A DNA stretch of 64,000 nucleotides, taken from the NCBI RefSeq assembly GCF_001642835.1, contig NZ_LXEI01000008.1, forward strand, positions 62,001 through 126,000. The letters run 5' to 3'. The notes beneath the pieces are model-generated. The model was not told where the DNA came from, ran no database searches, and was given only the letters and a program-made list of their open reading frames with translations. Numbering within the stretch: the stretch's first letter is position 1; each line of letters starts with the position of its first letter. Positions 1-7,340 of the stretch are shown here, piece after piece. This DNA is from Pseudotamlana agarivorans. GTDB lineage: Bacteria > Bacteroidota > Bacteroidia > Flavobacteriales > Flavobacteriaceae. The position numbers were made by a program, and so were the translations under genes.

Positions 1-512
1 ACACTTTTAGGTTGCAATCTATTTTTTCTTTGAATATCAATAACGTCATCTATGCGCTGCATTAAGGCATCAACATGCGCTTTACCTTTTTTTTCTTGGC
101 CAAGTACTTTTGCTATTGTTAAAACAGAATCAAAAACATCATCTAAAGACTGTGGTGTAATAGCAATAATTTCTGGTGTTTTTTCCAACATTGAAACTGC
201 AGCTGCAGTACATTCGGTATCTATTTGGCATACTTCACAAACATCTTGGGTAAAAATGACATCGGGTAAAATCTGCTCTAACTTTTCTTGATCTACATAG
301 TATAAACTTTCACCTTTATTTTTACTATTCGAAAATAACGTATCGATTTCCTTACTCGTATAATTTTTACCTTCCAAAACACATCTTACAACAGGTGTCT
401 TTTCATTTAAAGCTTGGGCAGGGCATTCGAAGGTTATTCCCTCCAACAAATCTTGGAGTCCCATGTCATAAATCATTTGAGTTACTGCAGGTAAAAAAGA
501 AGAAACAATCAT
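1..512 (-). CDS. Cytosolic cobalamin-binding BtuF-like protein (partial)
   Basis: The gene runs off the left edge, so only the N-terminal 170 residues are visible, starting with MIVSSFLPAVTQMIYDMG. The SFLPAVTQ opening, the 'ILPDVIFTQ' strand and the DVCEVC cysteine pair are typical of periplasmic-binding-fold proteins of the BtuF/FecB superfamily annotated as cobalamin-binding. There is no signal peptide or lipobox: the protein begins directly with the first beta strand, so this copy is probably cytosolic, unlike the lipoprotein BtuF at 4224. An in-frame TTG lies three codons upstream, but the ATG is preferred. It is divergent from cobU with a 98-bp gap and fits the corrinoid salvage locus. 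The exact ligand is inferred from context. Confidence 0.75.
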   Translation of the reverse strand, partial: MIVSSFLPAVTQMIYDMGLQDLLEGITFECPAQALNEKTPVVRCVLEGKNYTSKEIDTLFSNSKNKGESLYYVDQEKLEQILPDVIFTQDVCEVCQIDTECTAAAVSMLEKTPEIIAITPQSLDDVFDSVLTIAKVLGQEKKGKAHVDALMQRIDDVIDIQRKNRLQPKS

Positions 513-610
513 AATTTTCAAATATTAAAAAACAAAAATACATACTTTTAATATAGCTTTCCTGTTTAAGAAATGTTTTTAACCTTTGCTACTTAACATC
601 AGATCGAATT

Positions 611-1114
611 ATGATTTACTACATCACAGGAGGCGAACGTTCAGGTAAAAGCAGTTACGCCCAAAACTTGGCTTTATCATTTTCTAACAGTCCAAAATAT
701 ATTGCAACGTCACGAATTTGGGACGGTGATCACAGAAAACGCATAGAGAGACATCAAGCCGATCGTGATGAGCGCTGGACTTCCGTTGAAGAGGAAAAAG
801 AAGTTGCTAATCACATCAACCCAAAAGATGTTGTTGTTATAGACTGCGTGACCTTGTGGCTTACCAATTTTTTTATCGACACAAAAAATGATATTGAAAA
901 AGCTTTAGAATTAGCTAAAGTAGAATTCAACAAACTTTTAGATTTGGATGCTACCATTATCATCATTTCCAATGAAATTGGTATGGGCGTGCATGCCCAA
1001 ACCGAAATTGGTCGAAAATTCACCGAATTGCAAGGTTGGATGAATCAGCATATTGCCAAAAACGCCGATAAAGCCACTGTAATGATTTCAGGAATACCAC
1101 TAACGCTAAAATAA
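611..1114 (+). CDS. cobU: Adenosylcobinamide kinase / adenosylcobinamide-phosphate guanylyltransferase
   Basis: This bifunctional enzyme phosphorylates adenosylcobinamide and then attaches GMP, making AdoCbi-GDP for nucleotide loop assembly. The 167-residue length matches the family (about 180). The P-loop GGERSGKSS is at residues 7-15, the ERHQADR segment carrying the guanylylated histidine follows near residue 45, and the conserved NEIGMGVH motif sits near residue 120. It is the first gene of cobU-cobT-cobS-cobC, with cobT starting 6 bp after its stop. No corrin-ring synthesis genes are visible nearby, which suggests salvage rather than de novo synthesis in this locus. Identification is secure. 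Confidence 0.96.
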   Translation: MIYYITGGERSGKSSYAQNLALSFSNSPKYIATSRIWDGDHRKRIERHQADRDERWTSVEEEKEVANHINPKDVVVIDCVTLWLTNFFIDTKNDIEKALELAKVEFNKLLDLDATIIIISNEIGMGVHAQTEIGRKFTELQGWMNQHIAKNADKATVMISGIPLTLK

Positions 1115-1120
1115 TTAATC

Positions 1121-2143
1121 ATGGTTAAAACCGATTTACAACAAGCCCTTCAACACAAAATAGACACTAAAACAAAACCGCTTGGTGCCTTAGGAAAATT
1201 AGAAAATCTAGCCTTTAAAATAGGCTGTATTCAAAATACTGAAACCCCAAAAATCACGAATCCAACCATCGTTGTTTTTGCTGGAGACCATGGTATTGCT
1301 GCCAAAGGTGAAGTGAATCCTTTTCCGCAGGAAGTAACCGCACAAATGGTTTATAATTTTGTAAACGGCGGTGCAGCAATCAATGTTTTTAGTAAAACAA
1401 ACGACATCGATTTAAAAGTTGTTGATGCTGGCGTTAATCATACGTTTGATAGCGAAATAGGTATTATTGACGCCAAGATTGATTTTGGTACTAAAAATTA
1501 CCAAAATGAGCCAGCCATGACATTGCAACAGTGCGAAGAAGCTTTCAAAAAGGCTGAAATCATTGTTGAAAACCTTCATAAAAATGGTTGTAACACCATA
1601 GGTTTTGGTGAAATGGGTATTAGTAATACCTCATCGGCTGCCTTGTTAATGAGTTATTTCACAAAAAACCCTGTTAAAGATTGTGTGGGTTCTGGTACTG
1701 GTTTAGACTCCCAAGGAATCTCGAAAAAAGCTGAAATTCTTGAAAGCGTTTTTCAAAAATATACCCCACAATCCCCTAAAGAAGCTCTGGCGACTTTCGG
1801 CGGATTTGAAATCGCCATGATTTGCGCAGCCATATTAAAAGCCAGTGCATTAAACATGGTTGTGGTTATTGATGGCTTTATTGTGACCTCAGCACTATTA
1901 GTCGCTAAAGCGATAAATCCTGAAGTGATTGATCATGTTGTTTTTGCCCATAACTCCAATGAGAAAGGCCATAAAAATATGTTAGCGTTTTTAAAGGCTG
2001 AACCTCTTTTAGATCTAGGTTTACGATTAGGAGAAGGTACTGGTGCAGCTCTAGCAATTCCGCTTTTAAGAGCTTCCGTAGATTTTTTAAACAACATGGC
2101 TAGCTTTGAAAGTGCTGGTGTTAGTGGAGAATCTGAAAACTAA
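1121..2143 (+). CDS. cobT: Nicotinate-nucleotide--dimethylbenzimidazole phosphoribosyltransferase
   Basis: CobT makes alpha-ribazole phosphate from nicotinate mononucleotide and dimethylbenzimidazole, the lower-ligand precursor of cobalamin. The 340-residue protein has the family landmarks: TKPLGALGKLE near the N-terminus, the FAGDHGIAAKGE loop, the FGEMGISNTSSAA segment, and the C-terminal GEGTGAA motif whose glutamate (about E305) corresponds to the catalytic base of the Salmonella enzyme. Start ATG is 6 bp after cobU, consistent with one transcript. No dimethylbenzimidazole synthesis gene is visible in the window, so the base may be imported or made elsewhere. Confidence 0.97.
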   Translation: MVKTDLQQALQHKIDTKTKPLGALGKLENLAFKIGCIQNTETPKITNPTIVVFAGDHGIAAKGEVNPFPQEVTAQMVYNFVNGGAAINVFSKTNDIDLKVVDAGVNHTFDSEIGIIDAKIDFGTKNYQNEPAMTLQQCEEAFKKAEIIVENLHKNGCNTIGFGEMGISNTSSAALLMSYFTKNPVKDCVGSGTGLDSQGISKKAEILESVFQKYTPQSPKEALATFGGFEIAMICAAILKASALNMVVVIDGFIVTSALLVAKAINPEVIDHVVFAHNSNEKGHKNMLAFLKAEPLLDLGLRLGEGTGAALAIPLLRASVDFLNNMASFESAGVSGESEN

Positions 2144-2184
2144 AATCGTGAAGCACCCATTAAAGAAACTATAGTTATAAACAT

Positions 2185-2946
2185 ATGAAAAGAGAGCTCC
2201 AAATATTCCTTACGGCCATCATGTTTTTTACGCGAATCCCTTGTCCGAAGTGGGTGAATCATGAACCAGAATTTTTAACCAAGAGTTCCAAATATTTTTC
2301 TTTAGTCGGCATTATTGTAGGGGCTATCGGTGCCTTAGTTTACTATGCCGCCTCTTACGTGTTTTCTACTGAAATTGCTATCGCCCTAAGTATGGTCGCC
2401 ACGATATATACTACAGGAGCCTTTCATGAAGATGGCTTTGCCGATGTTTGCGACGGATTAGGTGGCGGCTGGACCAAAGAGAAAATCTTACTCATCATGA
2501 AAGATTCTCGATTGGGCACTTATGGTGCCGCAGGACTAGGCCTAATTTTGGGTATTAAATTTTTAGCTCTGACTGATATGCCGGTATACCTCATTCCGCT
2601 CATCATTATTTCGGGACATAGCCTAAGCCGATTTATAGCCACGACCCTTATTTATACGCATCCCTACGTTCGCGACACCGAAGACAGTAAGGCCAAGCCT
2701 GCAGCAAAAAGCATGAGTATGGGTATGTTAGCCAGCAGCGCTATTTTTGGTGTTTTACCACTATTTTTTTTCAAAACATGGTGGGTTTTCGCAACCATAA
2801 TCCCGTGTTATTTAGCCAAAATGTATCTGGCAGCTAAGTTTAAAAAATGGCTTGGCGGACAAACGGGCGATTGTGCAGGAGCAGTTCAACAATTTTCAGA
2901 AGTTATCTTTTATTTAAGTATTTTAGCCTTATGGAAATTTATCTAA
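2185..2946 (+). CDS. cobS: Adenosylcobinamide-GDP ribazoletransferase (cobalamin synthase)
   Basis: CobS joins AdoCbi-GDP to alpha-ribazole (phosphate) at the membrane. The 253-residue protein has several hydrophobic membrane segments, the early FFTRIP motif (residues 15-20) and the diagnostic FHEDGFADVCDG motif at residues 80-91 that binds Mg2+ and nucleotide. A second conserved stretch, GGQTGDCAGA, lies near the C-terminus. The gene follows cobT by 41 bp and its end overlaps the start of cobC by 16 bp in another frame, which suggests translational coupling. Confidence 0.97.
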   Translation: MKRELQIFLTAIMFFTRIPCPKWVNHEPEFLTKSSKYFSLVGIIVGAIGALVYYAASYVFSTEIAIALSMVATIYTTGAFHEDGFADVCDGLGGGWTKEKILLIMKDSRLGTYGAAGLGLILGIKFLALTDMPVYLIPLIIISGHSLSRFIATTLIYTHPYVRDTEDSKAKPAAKSMSMGMLASSAIFGVLPLFFFKTWWVFATIIPCYLAKMYLAAKFKKWLGGQTGDCAGAVQQFSEVIFYLSILALWKFI

Positions 2947-3497
2947 TTAGACACACCACGCCACAAGTTGAGAAAGGTATTTGTTACGGACAAACCGATT
3001 TGGATTTAATTGAAAATTTCCAATCTGAATTTGAAACCGTAGTTTCTAAAATTCCTCAAAACGAAAATATCAGCGTGTTTTCTAGTCCGTTGAAACGTTG
3101 CACCCAATTGGCGGACACCTTAAGCAATCAAGTCATTTTAGACAACCGCTTGAAGGAACTCAATTTTGGTGCTTGGGAACTAAAACCGTGGAACGACATT
3201 CCTGAAACCGAAATGAACCCATGGATGCAAGAGTTTGTGAACACCGCCGTACCCAATGGAGAATCTTACAGTGAACTAGCTTCACGAGTACGATCTTTTT
3301 TTCAAGCCTTATTAATTTTAAAAACTCAGAAGAACGTCGTTATTGTATCGCATGCAGGTCCAATTCGTGCGTTTCTTGCACACGTTTTAGATATCCCTTT
3401 AAAAGATTCATTCAAAATAAAAATAAACTATGGCGACGTGTTTCACCTTCGTTTACAGGGTAAGTCTTTTAAATTGGTTAGTGATGTTGACTTATAA
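2931..3497 (+). CDS. cobC: Alpha-ribazole phosphatase, histidine phosphatase family
   Basis: This is a phosphoglycerate-mutase-like phosphatase, expected to dephosphorylate alpha-ribazole-5'-phosphate or adenosylcobalamin phosphate as the last step of nucleotide loop assembly. The ATG at 2931 is chosen because it yields MEIYLIRHTTP with the catalytic RH pair at residues 7-8; the frame stays open 84 bases further upstream, but that part lies inside cobS and has no family similarity. The second catalytic motif is SHAGPIRAF in the last quarter. Length 188 residues. Its last 20 bases overlap the convergent DUF71 gene. The substrate is assigned from locus context. Confidence 0.9.
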   Translation: MEIYLIRHTTPQVEKGICYGQTDLDLIENFQSEFETVVSKIPQNENISVFSSPLKRCTQLADTLSNQVILDNRLKELNFGAWELKPWNDIPETEMNPWMQEFVNTAVPNGESYSELASRVRSFFQALLILKTQKNVVIVSHAGPIRAFLAHVLDIPLKDSFKIKINYGDVFHLRLQGKSFKLVSDVDL

Positions 3498-4137
3498 GTT
3501 TCAAATTAGCAAAATTATAGTTGCTTGAAACAGCTTTGCTTTCTATATCAACATTAATTTTATGTTTGAAAAACGGTGCGTTAACCACCAAGGTATGGAA
3601 CTCTCCATTTTCGCCACAGGCATCAATCCCTTTATTTTCCAACTCTTCTACTAAATCAGATGTCATTGTCCTTCCAAGGTAATCGGGACCTAACTCTTGG
3701 TTGCAAGACACAATAATGGCTTCAATGCCGACATCAATCATCTCTAAAACCAACTGTTTTCTATGCCCTTGCCATAAAGGCAAAATAGCCTCTAGCGCTG
3801 CTGCAGTTGAAACTTTTTCTTCCCATGCCCTATGCGATTCAATATCAATATCTCCAAAAACAGCATGAGTTATGGGGTAAGACTGGGTGATTTTCTTTAA
3901 ATTTTCAATGTATTTAACCTCATAATCTGTCCATGTACTACTAAAAAAATGGATAGGTAAGCCTAAGGCTTCAGCTTGCGCTTGTAAGATGTCTTTAGGA
4001 ATACCGTGAGACCGCGATCTGTCTCCAAATTCATTCATAACATTTAAAAGTACCGTTGGCTCAAAACCAAGTTTTGTAGCCTTATAAAAGGCGTAACAAC
4101 TATCCTTACCACCACTCCATGAACACAAAAATCTCAT
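3478..4137 (-). CDS. DUF71/COG2102 ATP-pyrophosphatase (diphthine-ammonia ligase family, bacterial B12-associated type)
   Basis: A 219-residue adenine-nucleotide alpha-hydrolase-like protein. The pyrophosphatase loop SGGKDS is at residues 8-13 and the family-specific C-terminal GENGEFHT motif follows near residue 175. In eukaryotes and archaea this family amidates diphthine, a modification that bacteria lack. Here the gene is embedded between cobC and btuF. Comparative genomics of DUF71/COG2102 has proposed that a bacterial subgroup acts in B12 salvage, which this setting supports. The actual substrate (a corrinoid amide or carboxylate, for example) is inference. It is convergent with cobC (20-bp overlap) and divergent from btuF. 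Confidence 0.88.
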   Translation of the reverse strand: MRFLCSWSGGKDSCYAFYKATKLGFEPTVLLNVMNEFGDRSRSHGIPKDILQAQAEALGLPIHFFSSTWTDYEVKYIENLKKITQSYPITHAVFGDIDIESHRAWEEKVSTAAALEAILPLWQGHRKQLVLEMIDVGIEAIIVSCNQELGPDYLGRTMTSDLVEELENKGIDACGENGEFHTLVVNAPFFKHKINVDIESKAVSSNYNFANLKLISQHH

Positions 4138-4223
4138 ATTATTTTATTTAATTTGTTCGAAAGTAAACTTAAGTATGTCGTAATACAAAAAAAATAATGA
4201 CCTTTGAATTTCAATTATAATCC

Positions 4224-5363
4224 ATGCGTTTTTTAATTTTACTTTCCCTTAGCTGCCTTTTTTTAACTTCTTGCAAGGATGAAAAGAAGAATACCCCTCC
4301 AAATCAAGAAGTTGTATCAACACCTGAAAACATCAAGTACGCCAAGGGATTTAGCATTACCAATTATAAAAATTATACCGAAATTATTGTCACCTCGCCT
4401 TGGCCAGGAAGCCAGGACGCTTTCAGATATCTTTTAGTGGATAACGATGAAGATATCCCTGAATTTCGTGAATCTACAGTTATCATTAAACGTCCTATCA
4501 CTAAAGTTGTGGCCATGTCTACAACCAATATTCCTGCATTGGAATATTTGAATGTAGAAGACCGCTTGGTTGGTTTCCCTTCAACCAAATTTATTTCATC
4601 AGAGAAAACTAGAGCCCTTATCGATAAAGGCCATATTAAAGATTTGAATAACGATTTAGAAATAAATATGGAACTGTTTTTGGAGTTGCAGCCAGACTTA
4701 GTGATTGCCTTTTCCGTAAACGGAATCAATAAATCTTTAAACCAAATAGAAAAATTTGGCTACCCCGTGGTTTTAGACGGATCGTGGACAGAAGAACATC
4801 CACTAGGGCGTGCCGAATGGATTAAATTTATGGGAGCGCTTTTCAACAAACAAGATGAAGCTAATGCCATTTTTGAATCCATTGAAGCCGATTATTTAGA
4901 GGCTAAAAAATTAGCTATGGAGGTCAATGAAAAACCCGTTATCATTTCAGGATCCATGTTTAACGATGTATGGAATATGCCTGGAGGAAAAAGTTATATC
5001 GCTAAATATTTCGAAGATGCTAATACCAATTATATCTGGAAAGACGACCTTTCAAACGGTAGTATACATCTCAACTTCGAGAATGTTTTAGAACGTGGTC
5101 GTGAAGCAGATTTATGGATTGGTGCCGGGTCCTTTTACAACCTTGAAGACATGAAAAAAAGTCATAAAGGATACACTTATTTTGATGCTTACAAGAACAA
5201 AAATATTTACTCGTACACCAAAAAAACCGGTCCGAAAGGTGGCATATTGTATTATGAATTAGGTCCTCTACGCCCCGATCTTATTTTAAAAGATATCATC
5301 AATATTTCGCATCCTTATTTATTAAAAGATTACGAAAACTACTTTTATAAACGTTTAGACTAG
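4224..5363 (+). CDS. btuF: Corrinoid ABC transporter substrate-binding lipoprotein
   Basis: A 379-residue periplasmic-binding-fold protein (FecB/BtuF type). It opens with a lipoprotein signal, hydrophobic residues 3-15 and lipobox LTSC with Cys17, so it should be a lipid-anchored envelope protein. The domain starts with the VVAMSTTNIPALEYLNVEDRL pattern and includes the LQPDLVIAF strand typical of the family. It is followed directly by a BtuC permease and a BtuD ATPase, forming a complete importer. The cobalamin assignment rests on adjacency to cobUTSC; a siderophore or heme ligand cannot be excluded from sequence alone. Confidence 0.88.
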   Translation: MRFLILLSLSCLFLTSCKDEKKNTPPNQEVVSTPENIKYAKGFSITNYKNYTEIIVTSPWPGSQDAFRYLLVDNDEDIPEFRESTVIIKRPITKVVAMSTTNIPALEYLNVEDRLVGFPSTKFISSEKTRALIDKGHIKDLNNDLEINMELFLELQPDLVIAFSVNGINKSLNQIEKFGYPVVLDGSWTEEHPLGRAEWIKFMGALFNKQDEANAIFESIEADYLEAKKLAMEVNEKPVIISGSMFNDVWNMPGGKSYIAKYFEDANTNYIWKDDLSNGSIHLNFENVLERGREADLWIGAGSFYNLEDMKKSHKGYTYFDAYKNKNIYSYTKKTGPKGGILYYELGPLRPDLILKDIINISHPYLLKDYENYFYKRLD

Positions 5364-6392
5364 TTGCAAAATCCTAAAAAATATCAACTCATATTTATAG
5401 CACTTATTCTGCTACTCATTGTTTGTTTTTTTATAAATATCAGTTTGGGGTCTATTTCAATTCCCAATAAAGATATTGTTAAAACCATTTTAGGAACAAG
5501 CGATAATGTATCTTGGCATCATATTATTATAAATTACAGACTCCCTAAGGCTTTTACCGCCATGATTGTAGGCTCTGGTCTGGGTGTTTCAGGCTTGATG
5601 ATGCAAACCTTATTTAGAAACCCTTTAGCAGGACCTTTTGTATTGGGTATTACTTCTGGTGCCAGTTTAGGTGTGGCCATTGTTACCATGGGTGCCTCCC
5701 TATTTGGCGGGGTGCTTCTCGGTGTTTTAGCCTCAAAATGGACTTTGGTTATAGCTGCCACGTTAGGAAGTTTTTTAGTGTTACTTACCGTTTTAATTGT
5801 ATCGACTAAGGTTCGTGATGCTATGGCCATTCTTATTATTGGTCTTATGTTTGGTAGTATTTCGGCTGCAGTGGTTAACGTCCTATCCTATTTCAGTTCG
5901 GCCGAAGAATTGCAACAATATTTCTTTTGGGGCTTTGGTAGTTTGGGCAATTTATCTTGGCAAGAGCTCCTTATTCTTTTTGCACTTTATGCTTTAGGCA
6001 TCCTTTTAAGCTTAGCTGCTATTAAAAGTTTAAATTCATTATTACTGGGCGAAAATTACGCCAAAAGTCTAGGGTTAAACATTAAAAAAAGTAGGCTCCT
6101 CATTATAACCTCTACCAGTTTATTAGCGGGAACCATTACGGCTTTTGCAGGTCCCATTGCTTTTATCGGGCTCGCCATACCGCATATAACCAGACAAGTT
6201 TTTAGCACCTCCAATCATAAAATATTATTACCTGCCGTATTTTTATTCGGTGCTATAATCATGTTAATTTGTGATAGTATAGCGCAACTACCTACTAGCG
6301 ATTATACCTTACCTATTAACGCCATTACCTCTTTAATAGGTGCCCCTGTGGTTATTTGGTTATTGGTTAGAAAAAGAAAAATGATGTTTTAA
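5364..6392 (+). CDS. btuC: FecCD/BtuC-family ABC transporter permease
   Basis: A 342-residue polytopic membrane permease of the FecCD family, with about ten hydrophobic segments. Recognisable motifs include the YRLPK...VGSGLGVSGLMMQTLFRNPLA stretch (residues 54-90) and the GPIAFIGLAIPHITR cytoplasmic coupling region near residue 270. The start is TTG immediately after the btuF stop; the next in-frame ATG would remove the first membrane segment, so TTG is preferred. The stop overlaps the btuD ATG by one base (TAATG). It should form the membrane channel of the corrinoid importer. Confidence 0.93.
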   Translation: MQNPKKYQLIFIALILLLIVCFFINISLGSISIPNKDIVKTILGTSDNVSWHHIIINYRLPKAFTAMIVGSGLGVSGLMMQTLFRNPLAGPFVLGITSGASLGVAIVTMGASLFGGVLLGVLASKWTLVIAATLGSFLVLLTVLIVSTKVRDAMAILIIGLMFGSISAAVVNVLSYFSSAEELQQYFFWGFGSLGNLSWQELLILFALYALGILLSLAAIKSLNSLLLGENYAKSLGLNIKKSRLLIITSTSLLAGTITAFAGPIAFIGLAIPHITRQVFSTSNHKILLPAVFLFGAIIMLICDSIAQLPTSDYTLPINAITSLIGAPVVIWLLVRKRKMMF

Positions 6393-7186
6393 TGACTAGG
6401 CCCGCTACACATATCGTTTTAAAAGCCGAGGATCTTTCCATTGGTTATACCTCTAAAAAAGAGCATCATATTATCGCTTCAAACATTAATATTGAGTTAC
6501 ACAAAGGGGAATTGGTAGGCTTAATTGGCGCCAATGGCATTGGAAAATCGACACTTTTACGCTCAATAACCAACGTACAACCTGCACTCTCTGGAAGTAT
6601 CGCTATAAATGATAAAAATTTAAACAGCTATTCTAATTTAGAACTTGCTAAAGTTTTAAGTCTGGTACTAACTGAGAAACTAGCGTCTAAAAACTTAACC
6701 GTTTTTGAACTCGTGGCCTTAGGCAGGCAACCTTATACCAATTGGATTGGTAATTTTTCTGAAAACGATAAAACCAAGATTCATGAAGCGCTATCACACA
6801 TTAAAATTGAAAACCTTATAAACAAAAAATGTTTTGAATTGAGTGATGGTCAGCTTCAAAAAGTGATGATTGCACGAGCCTTAGCTCAAGATACCGATTT
6901 AATTATTCTAGATGAACCTACCACACATTTGGACATGTATCACAAAGCCTATATTTTGAAACTCCTTCAAAAACTGGCTAAAGAAACCCAAAAAACCATT
7001 TTATTTTCCTCACATGAAATCGATTTAGCCATTCAACTATGTGACAAATTAATTGTGATGACTGAAGCCGCCGTAGTTTCAGACCAACCTTGTAACCTGA
7101 TTTCAAAAGGCACATTCGACACCTTATTCCCTGAAGATTTAATTGCTTTTGATGCGAATACGGGAAGTTTTAGGGTAAAAAAATAA
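6392..7186 (+). CDS. btuD: ABC transporter ATP-binding protein, corrinoid/siderophore type
   Basis: The ATPase of the importer, 264 residues. Walker A GANGIGKST is at residues 46-54, the signature is LSDGQ at 150-154 (a common variant of LSGGQ), Walker B LIILDEP follows at 170-176, and SSHEID carries the switch histidine. The Q-loop region reads LVLTEK, so the usual glutamine is not obvious there. The gene overlaps btuC by one base, which supports co-translation. No clear terminator is visible after it. Confidence 0.93.
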   Translation: MTRPATHIVLKAEDLSIGYTSKKEHHIIASNINIELHKGELVGLIGANGIGKSTLLRSITNVQPALSGSIAINDKNLNSYSNLELAKVLSLVLTEKLASKNLTVFELVALGRQPYTNWIGNFSENDKTKIHEALSHIKIENLINKKCFELSDGQLQKVMIARALAQDTDLIILDEPTTHLDMYHKAYILKLLQKLAKETQKTILFSSHEIDLAIQLCDKLIVMTEAAVVSDQPCNLISKGTFDTLFPEDLIAFDANTGSFRVKK

Positions 7187-7260
7187 TGTTTTCAGCTTTA
7201 AACAAAATTAACTATCTTTAAATATTTGATTTACTGAATATTACAAAACTCTCTCCTTAA

Positions 7261-7334
7261 GAAAATTAAAAGCAGACCTGAATTTTTATGCCATGCATCG
7301 GGATAAAAAATGGCATTGATCACTTTTAATTTTC
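7261..7334. repeat. Nested inverted repeat ahead of the TPR gene
   Basis: Outer arms GAAAATTAAAAG (7261-7272) and CTTTTAATTTTC (7323-7334) are perfectly complementary over 12 bp. Inside lies a second perfect pair, ATGCCAT (7288-7294) and ATGGCAT (7310-7316). The structure ends 6 bp before the ATG at 7341. It has no T-run after it, so it does not look like a terminator for btuD; an mRNA leader structure or a protein site is possible. Confidence 0.55.
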
Positions 7335-7340
7335 AATCAA

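Noticed and set aside
52-291. Plus-strand frame of 79 codons at the left edge
   Set aside because: It lies antisense to the partial BtuF-like gene, whose minus-strand frame shows family motifs; the plus frame shows none.
4138-4223. Bidirectional promoter between DUF71 and btuF
   Set aside because: The best matches (GACCTTTG on plus, TACTTTCG on minus) each miss a consensus base, so they were not listed as features.
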